Positions 54,883 through 63,860 of a stretch of 64,000 nt of DNA are shown here, piece after piece. The position numbers were made by a program, and so were the translations under genes. The notes beneath the pieces are model-generated. The model made no database searches. It worked only from the letters and a program-made list of their open reading frames with translations, and had not been told where the DNA came from. Within the stretch, counting starts at the first letter, position 1; each line of letters begins with the position of its first letter. Location of the stretch: contig JABJQG010000071.1 of the NCBI GenBank assembly GCA_018663505.1, forward strand, positions 50,588 through 114,587, given 5' to 3'. This DNA is from Pseudobdellovibrionaceae bacterium (lineage in GTDB: Bacteria > Bdellovibrionota > Bdellovibrionia > Bdellovibrionales > UBA1609).

Positions 54883-55990
54883 ATCTATAGCCCTTGGCTC
54901 CGCATTACTGATTATTAGCTTTAGTATTTACTACTATCAAAGTAAAAGTATTGAGCCATGCACGTCTCAAAGGGAACTAAACTCAGCTTTTCAAAAAGAA
55001 ATTGCTAAGCTTAAAAATTAGCACAAATTGCCAGGGATAACTGCTGCATACCACTTTACTTCTGGCCAATCAGGAACTTTTGCTGCTGGCTATTCTGACC
55101 TTGAAAAAAAAATAAGAATGATTCCTCAATCTAGAATGTTAGCCGCTAGTATTGGAAAAACTTTTGTTGGCGCAACTGTACTTTATTTAGAAAACCAAGG
55201 TGACCTATCAAGAGAAGAGTATATTAGCAAATATTTGCAGACAGAGCCTTGGCTAAAAAAAATATCGAATAATTCTTTAATTACAACTAACCACCTACTT
55301 ATACACACCTCTGGTATTGCAGATTATGTTTCTACAAAGCCATTTTTAATTGCATTTAATAAAAGATGGTCGTCTAAAAAAAGAACATTTACTACAGATG
55401 AACTTATTGAATTCTCCCTCTTAGGGCCTAGCACTCTTTTACCTGGCAAAGAATTTATTTATAGTGATACCGGCTACCTTTTGCTTGGGAAAATAATTGA
55501 AAAAACTTCGAACGAAAAATACTACGACATTGTCGATAGAATTTTTCTTCAAAATCTGGAACTAAAAAACACGAGCCCCCTTACTGGCAAAAAAATAGTT
55601 GGGCTTGCAAGCGGTTATCAAGATAACAAGGGATCTCCACTAGGTCTGCCTCACAAAACAAGCAATGACAAAGGTGAACTTGTTTGGAACCCTTCATTTG
55701 AGTGGACTGGCGGAGGCCTTGTTAGCACTTCAGAAGATTTAGCCAAGTGGGGCGCTACCTTATTTAGTGGATCTGCTCTACCCTTTAACTACTTAGATAA
55801 CCTTCTTAATATTAAGAGCACTGAAGAAAACAAAGCACAGGATTCCTACGGTCTTGGCGTTGCCGTTAAACACTCAAAAGACTTTGGAAAAGTTTATGGT
55901 CATAAGGTGTCCCACCAAAGTGGGACGTTTACTTGCTTCGATGACAATAAACTACAGCTAGCATTTTTATATGCACAATCTTGTGAGTAA
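54872..55990 (+). pseudogene. secreted serine hydrolase with an in-frame amber codon
   Basis: From the ATG at 54872 a signal/anchor segment (LGSALLIISFSIYYY) is followed by 49 codons, then TAG at 55019-55021; the same frame continues for 320 residues of intact beta-lactamase-type domain (LAASIGKTF with S-x-x-K, YSDTGYLLLG, HQSGTF). The start overlaps the CPBP gene. Either a point nonsense mutation has inactivated it, or a downstream start yields a protein without the signal. The rest of the frame is undamaged, so the lesion is recent. Confidence 0.82.
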
Positions 55991-56294
55991 ATTTACTTTG
56001 GCCTATTTGTTCTAACACAAAAATTCTAAGATCATATATATTAAAACAATCAAAAATGACCGTGAAATAAAGCAGCACAAATAAGTTTAGTACTTTAACT
56101 TAAAAGGAGGTTTTTAAATTTATTTCTTAGGTGCGAGAGTCGGCAAGGTCCAGGGTCATCGGTGAATTTTAAGGAAGAGACGTATATTAATGGGCACTCG
56201 GGGGTCGAAGGCCAGAAGTCTCTGAGCGGAACGCATTTTTGAGCTAGATGTCTAAGAGCTAGTAACCATAGAAGAGGGAAGAAAGTAATAAGTC
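55991..56294. other. gene-free segment at the left edge of the island
   Basis: No coding frame or RNA is recognised. AAGGAGG at 56104 has no start behind it. Base composition around 56140-56240 is richer in G+C than its surroundings. Confidence 0.4.
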
Positions 56295-57191
56295 GTGCAG
56301 AGACAATATGAGCTCAAAAAGTCGCGCAGAAGTATTCCTGGTTCATTTTATTTTTGTGTTTTTACTTTGGTAAGTTTTTTTATTAATTCCTGTTTGGAGC
56401 AAGTAAACGTCCCTCTGTGGTGGGACATCACATTAGGAATTTCAGCTTCAGAAGTCGCAGCAGGTATTGGGACGGGTGGGGATAAGATATTTCGAGTATC
56501 CTCTGAAATAGCGGATCAAGAAAAGTTAGAGAAAGGTATATTGAAACCTGTATTGGTCGGAAGAGAATTTAACTCATACAAAATACCTAAAAACACAGGG
56601 AATTTTATAATTTATGCAAACAAGGCTATTGAAAAGGCAAAATTTCCAAATGTTATGAGTTATTTATTGCCACATAAAAATAAATTATCACAAAAACGAG
56701 AAGCAAAAAAAGGGACTATACCTTGGTGGAATCTACATTGGCCAAGAAAGCCAAAGCTTTTTGAAGGTAAAAAAATAATTGTTAGGCAGACCAGTAGTAC
56801 GTTGATCGCAGCAGTTGATAGCAGTTCATACTATTGCTTAAACAGTGTGATAATTATCCATCCACACTCTTGGCTCGATGAATACTTATTGGTCGCCATC
56901 CTAAACTCAACATTAATGAATTGGTACTATCAAGAGATAACACAAGAACAAGGTCGAGTTTTCGCAGAAGTTAAGCCGATTAACTTAAGGAAACTACCTG
57001 TGCCGGATGAAGTACAAATAACTAAAAATCTAAAAACTGTTAAAGAAATAATTCAACTAACAAAGCTAGTTCATAAAAATTATGACAAAAAGATTATAAC
57101 TAAAATCGATAATCTAGTTTATAAAATATATGGCCTTAAAAAGGAAGAGAAAATGTACCTTGCAAGGGAATCTCTGAAGGTTGCAAGTTAA
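56295..57191 (+). pseudogene. C-terminal fragment of a TaqI/Eco57I-type DNA methyltransferase
   Basis: The frame starting at GTG 56295 first gives about 45 unfamiliar residues. It then follows the specificity-domain pattern of type IIG/TaqI-like N6-adenine methyltransferases: GIGTGGDKIFRV, LKPVLVGREFNSYKIP, KKIIVRQTSSTLIAAV, LLVAILNSTLMNWYYQE and the LRKLPVPD end. No NPPY catalytic motif is upstream, so the methyltransferase domain is missing. A remnant restriction-modification gene next to the defence-like operons. Confidence 0.7.
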
Positions 57192-57193
57192 TA

Positions 57194-57598
57194 TTATTTT
57201 CGCTCTATACTTAGGTTGATTGAGTAGATAATTCCAGTTCTTTTCTTTAGAGGCAGGGGGGAGTTAAAAACCTCTTTTACTTCCACATTCCAACCCCACT
57301 TCCCTTTACTATCATCCCAAGCCCAAGCCGAATCAAAGGTAACACAATGTTTATTTACATCTTTATAAAACTCAGCTTTATCTTTATACTCAAAGCAACT
57401 GCTAAAAACTATAACTGCACGAATTCGTGACTTAAATTCTCCATTTATTCCAGGCGTCTCAATTAGCAACATTTCCTGCCCCAAATACTTGTCTGGGACA
57501 GGGTAGGTTCGAGTCTCAATTTTTTTCTTACCAGAAATAATTAATTCTGAAATTGGAAATTGTATATTAATACCAGTATAAACCTTCTTTGGTGCCAC
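57194..57598 (-). CDS. ASCH-domain protein
   Basis: 134 residues with the ASCH fold pattern: INIQFPISELIISGKKKIETRTYPVP (parts ELIISGKKKIETR and YPVP), then IRAVIVFSS and WAWDDSKGKWGW. ASCH domains bind RNA or act on modified nucleosides. The GTG start overlaps the TAG stop of the radical SAM gene by one base, so the genes are coupled. Confidence 0.8.
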   Translation of the reverse strand: MAPKKVYTGINIQFPISELIISGKKKIETRTYPVPDKYLGQEMLLIETPGINGEFKSRIRAVIVFSSCFEYKDKAEFYKDVNKHCVTFDSAWAWDDSKGKWGWNVEVKEVFNSPLPLKKRTGIIYSINLSIERK

Positions 57599-59058
57599 TA
57601 GATATAGACTTCCGTTGAGTTATCTAGCTCCTTTGACTTAGGCCTCTTTATACTTTTGAGAAACTTCTCCGATTCACTAACCTCTCCCACTGGAGTATGT
57701 AGATTTTTAACATCTATTGGTGTTGAACATTTTTGAGAAGCGAACTTTAATCGGTCTTCAAAAAGTACCTGCCTGGTATCAGCTTTAAATGAAGATACTC
57801 TATCTTTTATATTACAGCAGTCCTTTTTGTTACTCCATAAATCTTGATGGTCCCAAAATTGACTCTCTCCATTACCGATGTAACATACAGTCTTCTCTAC
57901 TCCTGCTTTATCACAACGACGTTTAAATTCTTCGTAATAATAACGAATTTCTTTTTCACTAAAATGCCAGTCTCTTGATGATTTACATACCTTCTCTCTA
58001 TCAAAATACGGCTTCAAATCAATGCCTGTTGCCTTTTCAATATTATTTAGGGCATACCCACTAAACCTGCCAAATCCTGTAATGATAGAGGGCGTCCCTG
58101 TTGCTGCAATCTCATCAACCATATCAAAAGTTGTGTAGTTAAATTTAGGCACATCACCATCCCACTTAAAATCAGGGTCAGTAAAGTAACCATCTGGATG
58201 AATAGGGAATATGGGGTTAATTCTTACTGTCGTCCATAGGCCTTCTTTAGCTAGTTTGCCAACAGCCTTAAGCCTTCGCTTTGCCGATGGAGTGCCTGGC
58301 TCTATTAACTTATTCAACTTATCATTTGTGGATGCTACAGAAAACTGTACTGAACACAAATCCTTCCTAAGAAGTGCCACGTAATCATCACGTGCAATGA
58401 GATCACTACGGGTGAGTATCGTATAGGGGTAATCATAGTAATTTAGAATCTTAAGAAACTCTTGAGAAACTTTATATTTGTGATCCATCCACATAAAAGA
58501 ATCCGACATACACCCTACACGAAGAGGTATTCTTTGCTCTAACAGTTTTCTCCACTTTGATTTTTTATCTGTTTCAAAAACTGTGTAAAACATTGTGCGT
58601 ATCTCATTTATATCTATAGGGACAGGTATCGGATTATTCCAGTAACCATAAACAGTCAGTTGAGCTTTTGCATAACAATAAAGACAGTTGTGTGAACAGC
58701 CTCTGCCATAAGTATCGATTTCAAGTGCGTAGAAGCACTGCTGACAAGATGAGTGAGAGTTCACCAGTTTCATAGCGTTATTTTTAACAATCCCGCCACG
58801 TATATTTTTATGAGCATATCGCTCTTCTAGCTGCTTATATATAGTGTAATCAAAATCACACGGGTATTTAGATAGTTTATCCAACTTTTTAGCATTAATA
58901 GATATTTTATCGTATGTTGGCGTAGGAACAAGCTCTTTGCTCTTCTTTTTTTCTTTAATCGGTGTACTTGTGGTTACTTCAGGTGTTGGAAATGAAACTA
59001 CATTTGAATCACTCGGACCTTTTAATTCATAAGAAACCAAATCATTATGATCAGACAT
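57598..59058 (-). CDS. radical SAM protein, SplB-like
   Basis: 486 residues. The 4Fe-4S site is GCSHNCLYCYAKAQL (C-x3-C-x2-C); further conserved segments RVGCMSDSFMWMD, YPYTILTRSDL, VQFSVASTND and LWTTVRINPIFP resemble spore photoproduct lyase-like radical SAM enzymes. An N-terminal charged linker (VSFPTPEVTTS) and a C-terminal Cys-rich region (KKDCCNIKDR) extend it. It overlaps the RHH gene by 8 bp and the ASCH gene by 1 bp. Substrate unknown; an RNA or nucleotide target is suggested by the ASCH partner. Confidence 0.85.
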   Translation of the reverse strand: MSDHNDLVSYELKGPSDSNVVSFPTPEVTTSTPIKEKKKSKELVPTPTYDKISINAKKLDKLSKYPCDFDYTIYKQLEERYAHKNIRGGIVKNNAMKLVNSHSSCQQCFYALEIDTYGRGCSHNCLYCYAKAQLTVYGYWNNPIPVPIDINEIRTMFYTVFETDKKSKWRKLLEQRIPLRVGCMSDSFMWMDHKYKVSQEFLKILNYYDYPYTILTRSDLIARDDYVALLRKDLCSVQFSVASTNDKLNKLIEPGTPSAKRRLKAVGKLAKEGLWTTVRINPIFPIHPDGYFTDPDFKWDGDVPKFNYTTFDMVDEIAATGTPSIITGFGRFSGYALNNIEKATGIDLKPYFDREKVCKSSRDWHFSEKEIRYYYEEFKRRCDKAGVEKTVCYIGNGESQFWDHQDLWSNKKDCCNIKDRVSSFKADTRQVLFEDRLKFASQKCSTPIDVKNLHTPVGEVSESEKFLKSIKRPKSKELDNSTEVYI

Positions 59059-59245
59059 GCTTAACCCTCTCTTTAGTTAACCCACTAGTTTTTACAGGTT
59101 TAATCGTAATTTGTGGATTTTCGATAAATGACAATATCGATGTACGCGCTAATGAGGAAAAATCAAAAAGAGGATTAACCATTAGAAACTTACTAATGAG
59201 TGCCTCTTCTTTATCTGATAGTCGAATTGCTCTTGTTTTTGCCAT
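59051..59245 (-). CDS. small RHH-like DNA-binding protein
   Basis: 64 residues: MAKTRAIRLSDKEEALISKFL with SLARTSILSFIEN, which is a beta-strand and two-helix pattern of ribbon-helix-helix regulators. First gene of a three-gene minus-strand operon (radical SAM, ASCH). The minus-strand TTATAC is seven bases before the ATG with no Shine-Dalgarno sequence, suggesting a leaderless message. It may be the autoregulator of the operon. Confidence 0.65.
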   Translation of the reverse strand: MAKTRAIRLSDKEEALISKFLMVNPLFDFSSLARTSILSFIENPQITIKPVKTSGLTKERVKHV

Positions 59246-59452
59246 GCAGGAGGTATAACAATCTCAATAACGCATAGCAATATGTTTTACTGTGTTTTAC
59301 TTTTTTATACGGGGTTAACAGTTGTCTCTCGTCCATAATAGGAGCAAACAGAAGTCTAGATTCCCACCTATCTACCTATAATTCTTACGTTTAAGTCTGC
59401 ATAACCCGATAAATAAGTGAACTTTATATATTATTTCTACGGGGAATCTTTG

Positions 59453-60388
59453 ATGAGTAAATACGGACAAGTACTAAAAATCTTTGTTATGGGCGAAGAG
59501 TACAAAGGCCTTCAGGCTATTGAACTTGCTAACTGGTCAGGCAAGGCTTTCTTAGGAACAAGAGAACACCTACCTTATTGCTCTAAACGTGAAGAGCTAT
59601 CTAAGGCTGGCATATACATACTCCTTAGCACTGACCAAACAGAGGACGGTGTCTTTCAAATCTATATTGGCGAAACTGATGTGTTTTCAAAAAGAATAAG
59701 TAACCACGCTAGAAATAAAGATTGGTGGGATAAATTTTTAGTCTTTACTAGTGGCGATGATAATTTAACAAAGGCACACGTTAGGTTTTTAGAAAAAGAA
59801 CTTTATGCTTTGGCTTCAAGTTCAGGCGCACCCATAGACTTGATGAATTCTTCTGAGCCTGGTGGAGCCAATCTACCCGAAGCAGATATAAGTTATATCA
59901 AAGGTTTCTTAGATAACATGCTCTTTGTATTATCAACTTTGGGGTTTGATTACTTTGAATCCCCCCGTAATGTAACTACTATCTCTACCTCCCCTACATT
60001 AAGCGAGCAAATTGAAGGTGGAAGGTTCTACACACACCACCTTAAAACATATTGGAAGAATGGACAGCCTGTTAAAAGTTTTATGAAAATATCTGATGGT
60101 AAGTATATTGTAGAAAAAGGCTCCTATATTCGTTTAAGCGTGACAGATAGCTTTGAAGGCCGAAGCAGTGGCTACTACGCAAAATGGAAAAAACTTATTG
60201 ATTCAGAAAAGGTTGAACCCTCAGATATTGAAGGTCTTGGCCTCTTAACTACTGATATATCTTTTGACTCCCCATCAGCTGCTGGCTCCGTAATTCGAGG
60301 CAAATCTACTAATGGTCGCACTCGTTGGGTTAGCTGCGAAAACAATAAATCACTAAAAGAGACTATGATAATTAGAGAGGCAGCTTAA
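59453..60388 (+). CDS. GIY-YIG nuclease-domain protein (DUF4357-like C-terminus)
   Basis: About 311 residues. GIYILLSTDQTEDGVFQIYIGETDVFSKRISNH is the GIY-YIG core (as GIYILL and IYIGETD with the Arg in SKRI). Catalytic Glu is likely in FLEKELYALASS. C-terminal region (KSFMKISDGKYIVEKGSYIRL, GRSSGYYAKWKKL) resembles DUF4357. The ATG at 59453 has GGGGAA upstream. Start of a three-gene operon: stop and start overlap by one base with the next gene (TAATG). Confidence 0.85.
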   Translation: MSKYGQVLKIFVMGEEYKGLQAIELANWSGKAFLGTREHLPYCSKREELSKAGIYILLSTDQTEDGVFQIYIGETDVFSKRISNHARNKDWWDKFLVFTSGDDNLTKAHVRFLEKELYALASSSGAPIDLMNSSEPGGANLPEADISYIKGFLDNMLFVLSTLGFDYFESPRNVTTISTSPTLSEQIEGGRFYTHHLKTYWKNGQPVKSFMKISDGKYIVEKGSYIRLSVTDSFEGRSSGYYAKWKKLIDSEKVEPSDIEGLGLLTTDISFDSPSAAGSVIRGKSTNGRTRWVSCENNKSLKETMIIREAA

Positions 60389-62376
60389 TGGCTAAACCAC
60401 GTTATTTAACTAAATCCAGGTTTAAACTAGCATTAGAGTGTGAAACAAAGCTCTTCTATACGGGCAAGAAAGAATACGCTAATCAAAAAATGGGAGACTC
60501 TTTCCTAGAGGCCCTAGCTGAAGGCGGTTATCAAGTAGGCGAACTAGCAAAGTGCTACTATCCAGGTGGTCACGATATTACTACCCTAGATTATGAAGAT
60601 GCTGAAAGACAAACAAATGAGCTCCTGAAACAAGATAACGTTATCATATTTGAACCAGCAATTAGCTTTAATAATCTATTCATAAGAGTTGATGTGTTGG
60701 TTAAAAATGGAAATAACTTTGAATTGATAGAAGTAAAAGCAAAGTCATTTGATAAGAATATTGAAGACCCTTTTCATAATAAAAATGGAACTTTAAAATC
60801 AACATGGAGACCGTATCTTTATGATGTTGCTTTCCAAAAACACGTGCTTTCTCAAGCTTTCCCAGATTCAACTATAGCTTCATACCTTATGATGGCAGAT
60901 AAGAATGCTGAATGCCCTACTGATGGGCTTAACCAGAAGTTTAGAATAGTACGAGATGAATCTAACCGTAAAGGCGTTAAGGTATCAAATACGCTGACCG
61001 TCGACGACTTAAAAGATCGAGTATTAACTAAAATATCCGTGGACCATTGTGTGAGTCAAATATACGAAGGCACAGCCGAGAAAGATAAGAGTGATGAGAC
61101 CTTCATAGCCCTTATTGAGCGTCTTGCAACTAAATATGAAGTTGATGAAAAACTTGAGTCTACAATAGGTTCAAAATGTCGTTCTTGTGAGTTTAAATGC
61201 AATGATGGTGAATCGAAAAGTGGATATGAAGAGTGCTGGAGTAAAGCTCTTGGCTGGACGAAAGAGGACTTTAAAGAGTCTACAGTTTTAGATGTCTGGA
61301 ATTTTAGAAAAAAGGATAAGTTGATTGCCGAAGGGGTTATCAAAATATCTGATTTAAATGAAGATGACATATCCCCAAAAGATGATGCGAAGCCAGGCGT
61401 TTCAGCAAGCCAAAGGCAATGGCTTCAAGTAGAAATGGAGCAATCAGGTACAACGACCCCATATATTGATTATGATGGTTTAAGTTATGAAATGAGTACT
61501 TGGAAATACCCTCTACACTTCATTGATTTTGAAACCACAGCAATGGCTATTCCGTTTAACAAAGGAAGGAAACCCTACGAGGGAATTGCCTTCCAATTCT
61601 CCCACCATATTGTACACAAAGATGGTGCTGTTGAACATGCTGGGCAATATCTAAACACAGAGGTTGGAATCTTCCCTAACTATGATTTTGTTCGTGAGCT
61701 TAGAAGTCAGCTTGATAATGATAACGGTACCATATTTAGATATGCGCCACATGAAAATACATATCTAAATATGATTTACAGGCAACTACAAAGTGATGAG
61801 AGCGATATAGAAGACCGTGAAGAGCTTTGTCAGTTCATTAAAAGTATAACTAAGTCCGTTGGTTCAAGTTCTGAAAAGTGGGATGGCGATAGGTGTATGG
61901 TTGACCTATGGGACATAGTAAAAAGACACTACTATGCCCCACACACCAAAGGCTCAAATTCCATTAAGGCTGTACTCCCAGCAATCTTACAGTCATCAGA
62001 TTACCTACAGAAAAAGTATGCACAGGTTAATTATGGTACTAGCGATGGCATACCTAGTTTAAATTTCAAAGGTTGGCAATGGCTACAAATTAAGGATGGG
62101 CAAATTGCTGACCCATACTCTTTACTGCCAAAGCTATTTGAAGATGTATCTGTCCACGATTTAGAACTACTAAGCTCGGATGATGAACTTAAAAATGGTG
62201 GAGCTGCTCTTACTGCTTATGCACGAATGCAATTTTCAGAGATGAGTGACTATGAAAGAAAGGCTTTAGAACAAGGACTTCTAAAGTACTGTGAATTAGA
62301 CACCTTTGCTATGGTGCTAATTTATGAAGGCTGGAGAGAGATATTGAAAGCACATAAGGCAAAAGAAGCAGCCTAA
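60388..62376 (+). CDS. DUF2779-type protein: RecB/Cas4-like nuclease plus DEDD-like exonuclease
   Basis: 662 residues. N-terminal part: FKLALECETKLFYTGKKEYA, GGYQVGELAKCYYP, FIRVDVLVKNGNNFELIEVKAK; this last D...E-x-K set is the PD-(D/E)XK core. A Cys cluster (CRSCEFKCN, EECW) around residues 265-280 is as in Fe-S nucleases. C-terminal part: YPLHFIDFETTAMAIP with an Asp-x-Glu pair and a terminal YCELDTFAMVLIYEGW typical of RNase-H-like DEDD exonucleases. It lies between the GIY-YIG protein and a protein of unknown function. Predicted defence-type nuclease. Confidence 0.85.
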   Translation: MAKPRYLTKSRFKLALECETKLFYTGKKEYANQKMGDSFLEALAEGGYQVGELAKCYYPGGHDITTLDYEDAERQTNELLKQDNVIIFEPAISFNNLFIRVDVLVKNGNNFELIEVKAKSFDKNIEDPFHNKNGTLKSTWRPYLYDVAFQKHVLSQAFPDSTIASYLMMADKNAECPTDGLNQKFRIVRDESNRKGVKVSNTLTVDDLKDRVLTKISVDHCVSQIYEGTAEKDKSDETFIALIERLATKYEVDEKLESTIGSKCRSCEFKCNDGESKSGYEECWSKALGWTKEDFKESTVLDVWNFRKKDKLIAEGVIKISDLNEDDISPKDDAKPGVSASQRQWLQVEMEQSGTTTPYIDYDGLSYEMSTWKYPLHFIDFETTAMAIPFNKGRKPYEGIAFQFSHHIVHKDGAVEHAGQYLNTEVGIFPNYDFVRELRSQLDNDNGTIFRYAPHENTYLNMIYRQLQSDESDIEDREELCQFIKSITKSVGSSSEKWDGDRCMVDLWDIVKRHYYAPHTKGSNSIKAVLPAILQSSDYLQKKYAQVNYGTSDGIPSLNFKGWQWLQIKDGQIADPYSLLPKLFEDVSVHDLELLSSDDELKNGGAALTAYARMQFSEMSDYERKALEQGLLKYCELDTFAMVLIYEGWREILKAHKAKEAA

Positions 62377-62402
62377 TTAGTTACAATAGGAGTTGTAGGG
62401 AT

Positions 62403-63302
62403 ATGTCGCAAGAGCTTATAAATCTCATACAAAGCAAGTCCAAGCAGTTATTAGAAATTAAACAGAGATATTTCTTTTTATGTGAGTTTAATCTACAACT
62501 AGGTATGTATGCTGGGGATGACCAACGGTTCCCTGTAATTAATATGTCTTTGTATGATTTAGTAAAAAGGTATGAAGACTCTCTAGTGGTTGATTTAGCA
62601 TCTTGGTCAACGGGTATGCGAGCCAACTTTTTTAATAAGATAAAAAATAACTGTAAGGGTATAGTAAAATACAAACACAAAACAGAGGATTATCCCACTC
62701 CGTCGATTAGGTACTTGAACTACACTCCTTGCGAAAAAGAGATGGTTGAGCATCGAAAGAGAATGAAGAAAGAATATTTCGGGAGAATGAAGGATGGTAC
62801 ACGAGAAATTATCGAGGAACTCTTCCCAGACGTTGGCGGGAGGAGCGATAAAAGTATTAATCATTCTGATATTGATAAACTATGTAAGCAGTTTTTAACT
62901 ATTACAAGCAGGGTTATTGAAGATAGAGATACATATCGTGCGCATAAGTACGAGATGAGTAAAGATGAGCAATCAAATTATACGCCAATTACAATCGATG
63001 AAATTGGTAAAACGTTTAAGGGCATTGAAGACCTGCTTAATAAGCTGCGTGTGATGGTTAAGGCTGAGTCCTTTGCGTACATTGATGTCTTCCAAAATCA
63101 TGATGCGGTTCAAAATATTATTGATAATATGCTATTCGGGGGAGACTCTAGGATTAGCCTCATGTTGAAAGTAGAACACATTGGTAAAAAACAAGAACGC
63201 TTAAAAAAATTAAGAAAGAGTTTTCGTGAATATGTTAATGAACACAATTCAAGAGACGAAGACTTCAAAGACCTTTTTTGGGTGGAAACAGATGAAAATT
63301 AG
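62403..63302 (+). CDS. unknown protein with a HEPN-like motif
   Basis: 299 residues, mainly helical. RVIEDRDTYRAHKYEMSKD contains R-x5-H (R-D-T-Y-R-A-H), similar to the HEPN RNase signature as found in AbiU2-like proteins. The second half is highly charged with coiled-coil-like KKQERLKKLRKSFREYV. The AGGAG lies 17 bases before the ATG. The 3' end overlaps the convergent XRE gene by 4 bp. Family not recognised otherwise. The operon context with two nucleases makes a defence role plausible. Confidence 0.6.
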   Translation: MSQELINLIQSKSKQLLEIKQRYFFLCEFNLQLGMYAGDDQRFPVINMSLYDLVKRYEDSLVVDLASWSTGMRANFFNKIKNNCKGIVKYKHKTEDYPTPSIRYLNYTPCEKEMVEHRKRMKKEYFGRMKDGTREIIEELFPDVGGRSDKSINHSDIDKLCKQFLTITSRVIEDRDTYRAHKYEMSKDEQSNYTPITIDEIGKTFKGIEDLLNKLRVMVKAESFAYIDVFQNHDAVQNIIDNMLFGGDSRISLMLKVEHIGKKQERLKKLRKSFREYVNEHNSRDEDFKDLFWVETDEN

Positions 63303-63637
63303 GAAGTTAATAGTTGCTCAACAAGAGTCCTTACCACCTTCTGTGAATTCATTTCTAATTTTGGCACAAGCTCAAGTATCAACTCTAAATCGGTCTTTAA
63401 ATCACCGTTTACAAGCTTTGTAAACGAAGTCCTATTTACAGCGTAGACCTCAAGGAACTTATCAAGCCTCTTACCTTTTGGTACATTCTCTCGGCCATTC
63501 TCTATTTGTGAAATATATGAAGAGCTATAGCCTAGCTTTTCTCCAGCTAAACGCATACTCATACCAGAGCGTTTTCTTAACTCTCTCAAGGCCCTTGCCT
63601 CTGAAGTTACGATTACTTGTTCTGAGCGTTTAGACAT
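63299..63637 (-). CDS. XRE-family regulator
   Basis: 112 residues; HTH LRKRSGMSMRLAGEKLGYSSSYISQIENGRE (as GMSMRLAGEKLGYS and SYISQIENG). The C-terminal half is helical. Convergent with the nuclease operon. Upstream is the palindrome gtagtaaaactactac (63656-63671), a likely operator. It may control its own gene, the island, or both. Confidence 0.88.
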   Translation of the reverse strand: MSKRSEQVIVTSEARALRELRKRSGMSMRLAGEKLGYSSSYISQIENGRENVPKGKRLDKFLEVYAVNRTSFTKLVNGDLKTDLELILELVPKLEMNSQKVVRTLVEQLLTS

Positions 63638-63655
63638 AAATCACCATAGATTATC

Positions 63656-63678
63656 GTAGTAAAACTACTACATGTTTA
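63656..63678. promoter_or_regulatory. palindromic operator and 14-bp repeat shared with ssrA
   Basis: gtagtaaaactactac (63656-63671) is an inverted repeat in front of the XRE gene. The overlapping ctactacatgttta (63665-63678) occurs again inside ssrA at 63912-63925. Confidence 0.55.
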
Positions 63679-63791
63679 GTTAAGGTGTTATTATTAGCTA
63701 AATCACTACAAACGGCAACTACAGAATCTTGCAAATACAGTTATTTATAGTGATTTCTAGTTATCTCAAAAGAAAAGACCTAAAAGCCTAG

Positions 63792-63811
63792 CTTTTATAA
63801 GTTATTGATAT
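63792..63811. repeat. 20-bp dispersed repeat, copy 2
   Basis: Identical to 36615-36634 (cttttataagttattgatat). Here it directly follows a short inverted repeat (AAAAGCCTAGCTTTT) 50 bp from the tmRNA end, where a terminator for ssrA would lie. Confidence 0.5.
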
Positions 63812-63860
63812 TACGAATGAATTTCGTAATTACTAATTTATTCGGTATTGAACCCGAATT

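Noticed and set aside
58962..59258. Plus-strand frame of 98 codons
   Set aside because: Antisense to the radical SAM and RHH genes, without family similarity.
62607..62864. Minus-strand frame inside the unknown island gene
   Set aside because: Antisense shadow with no ribosome site or recognisable motif.
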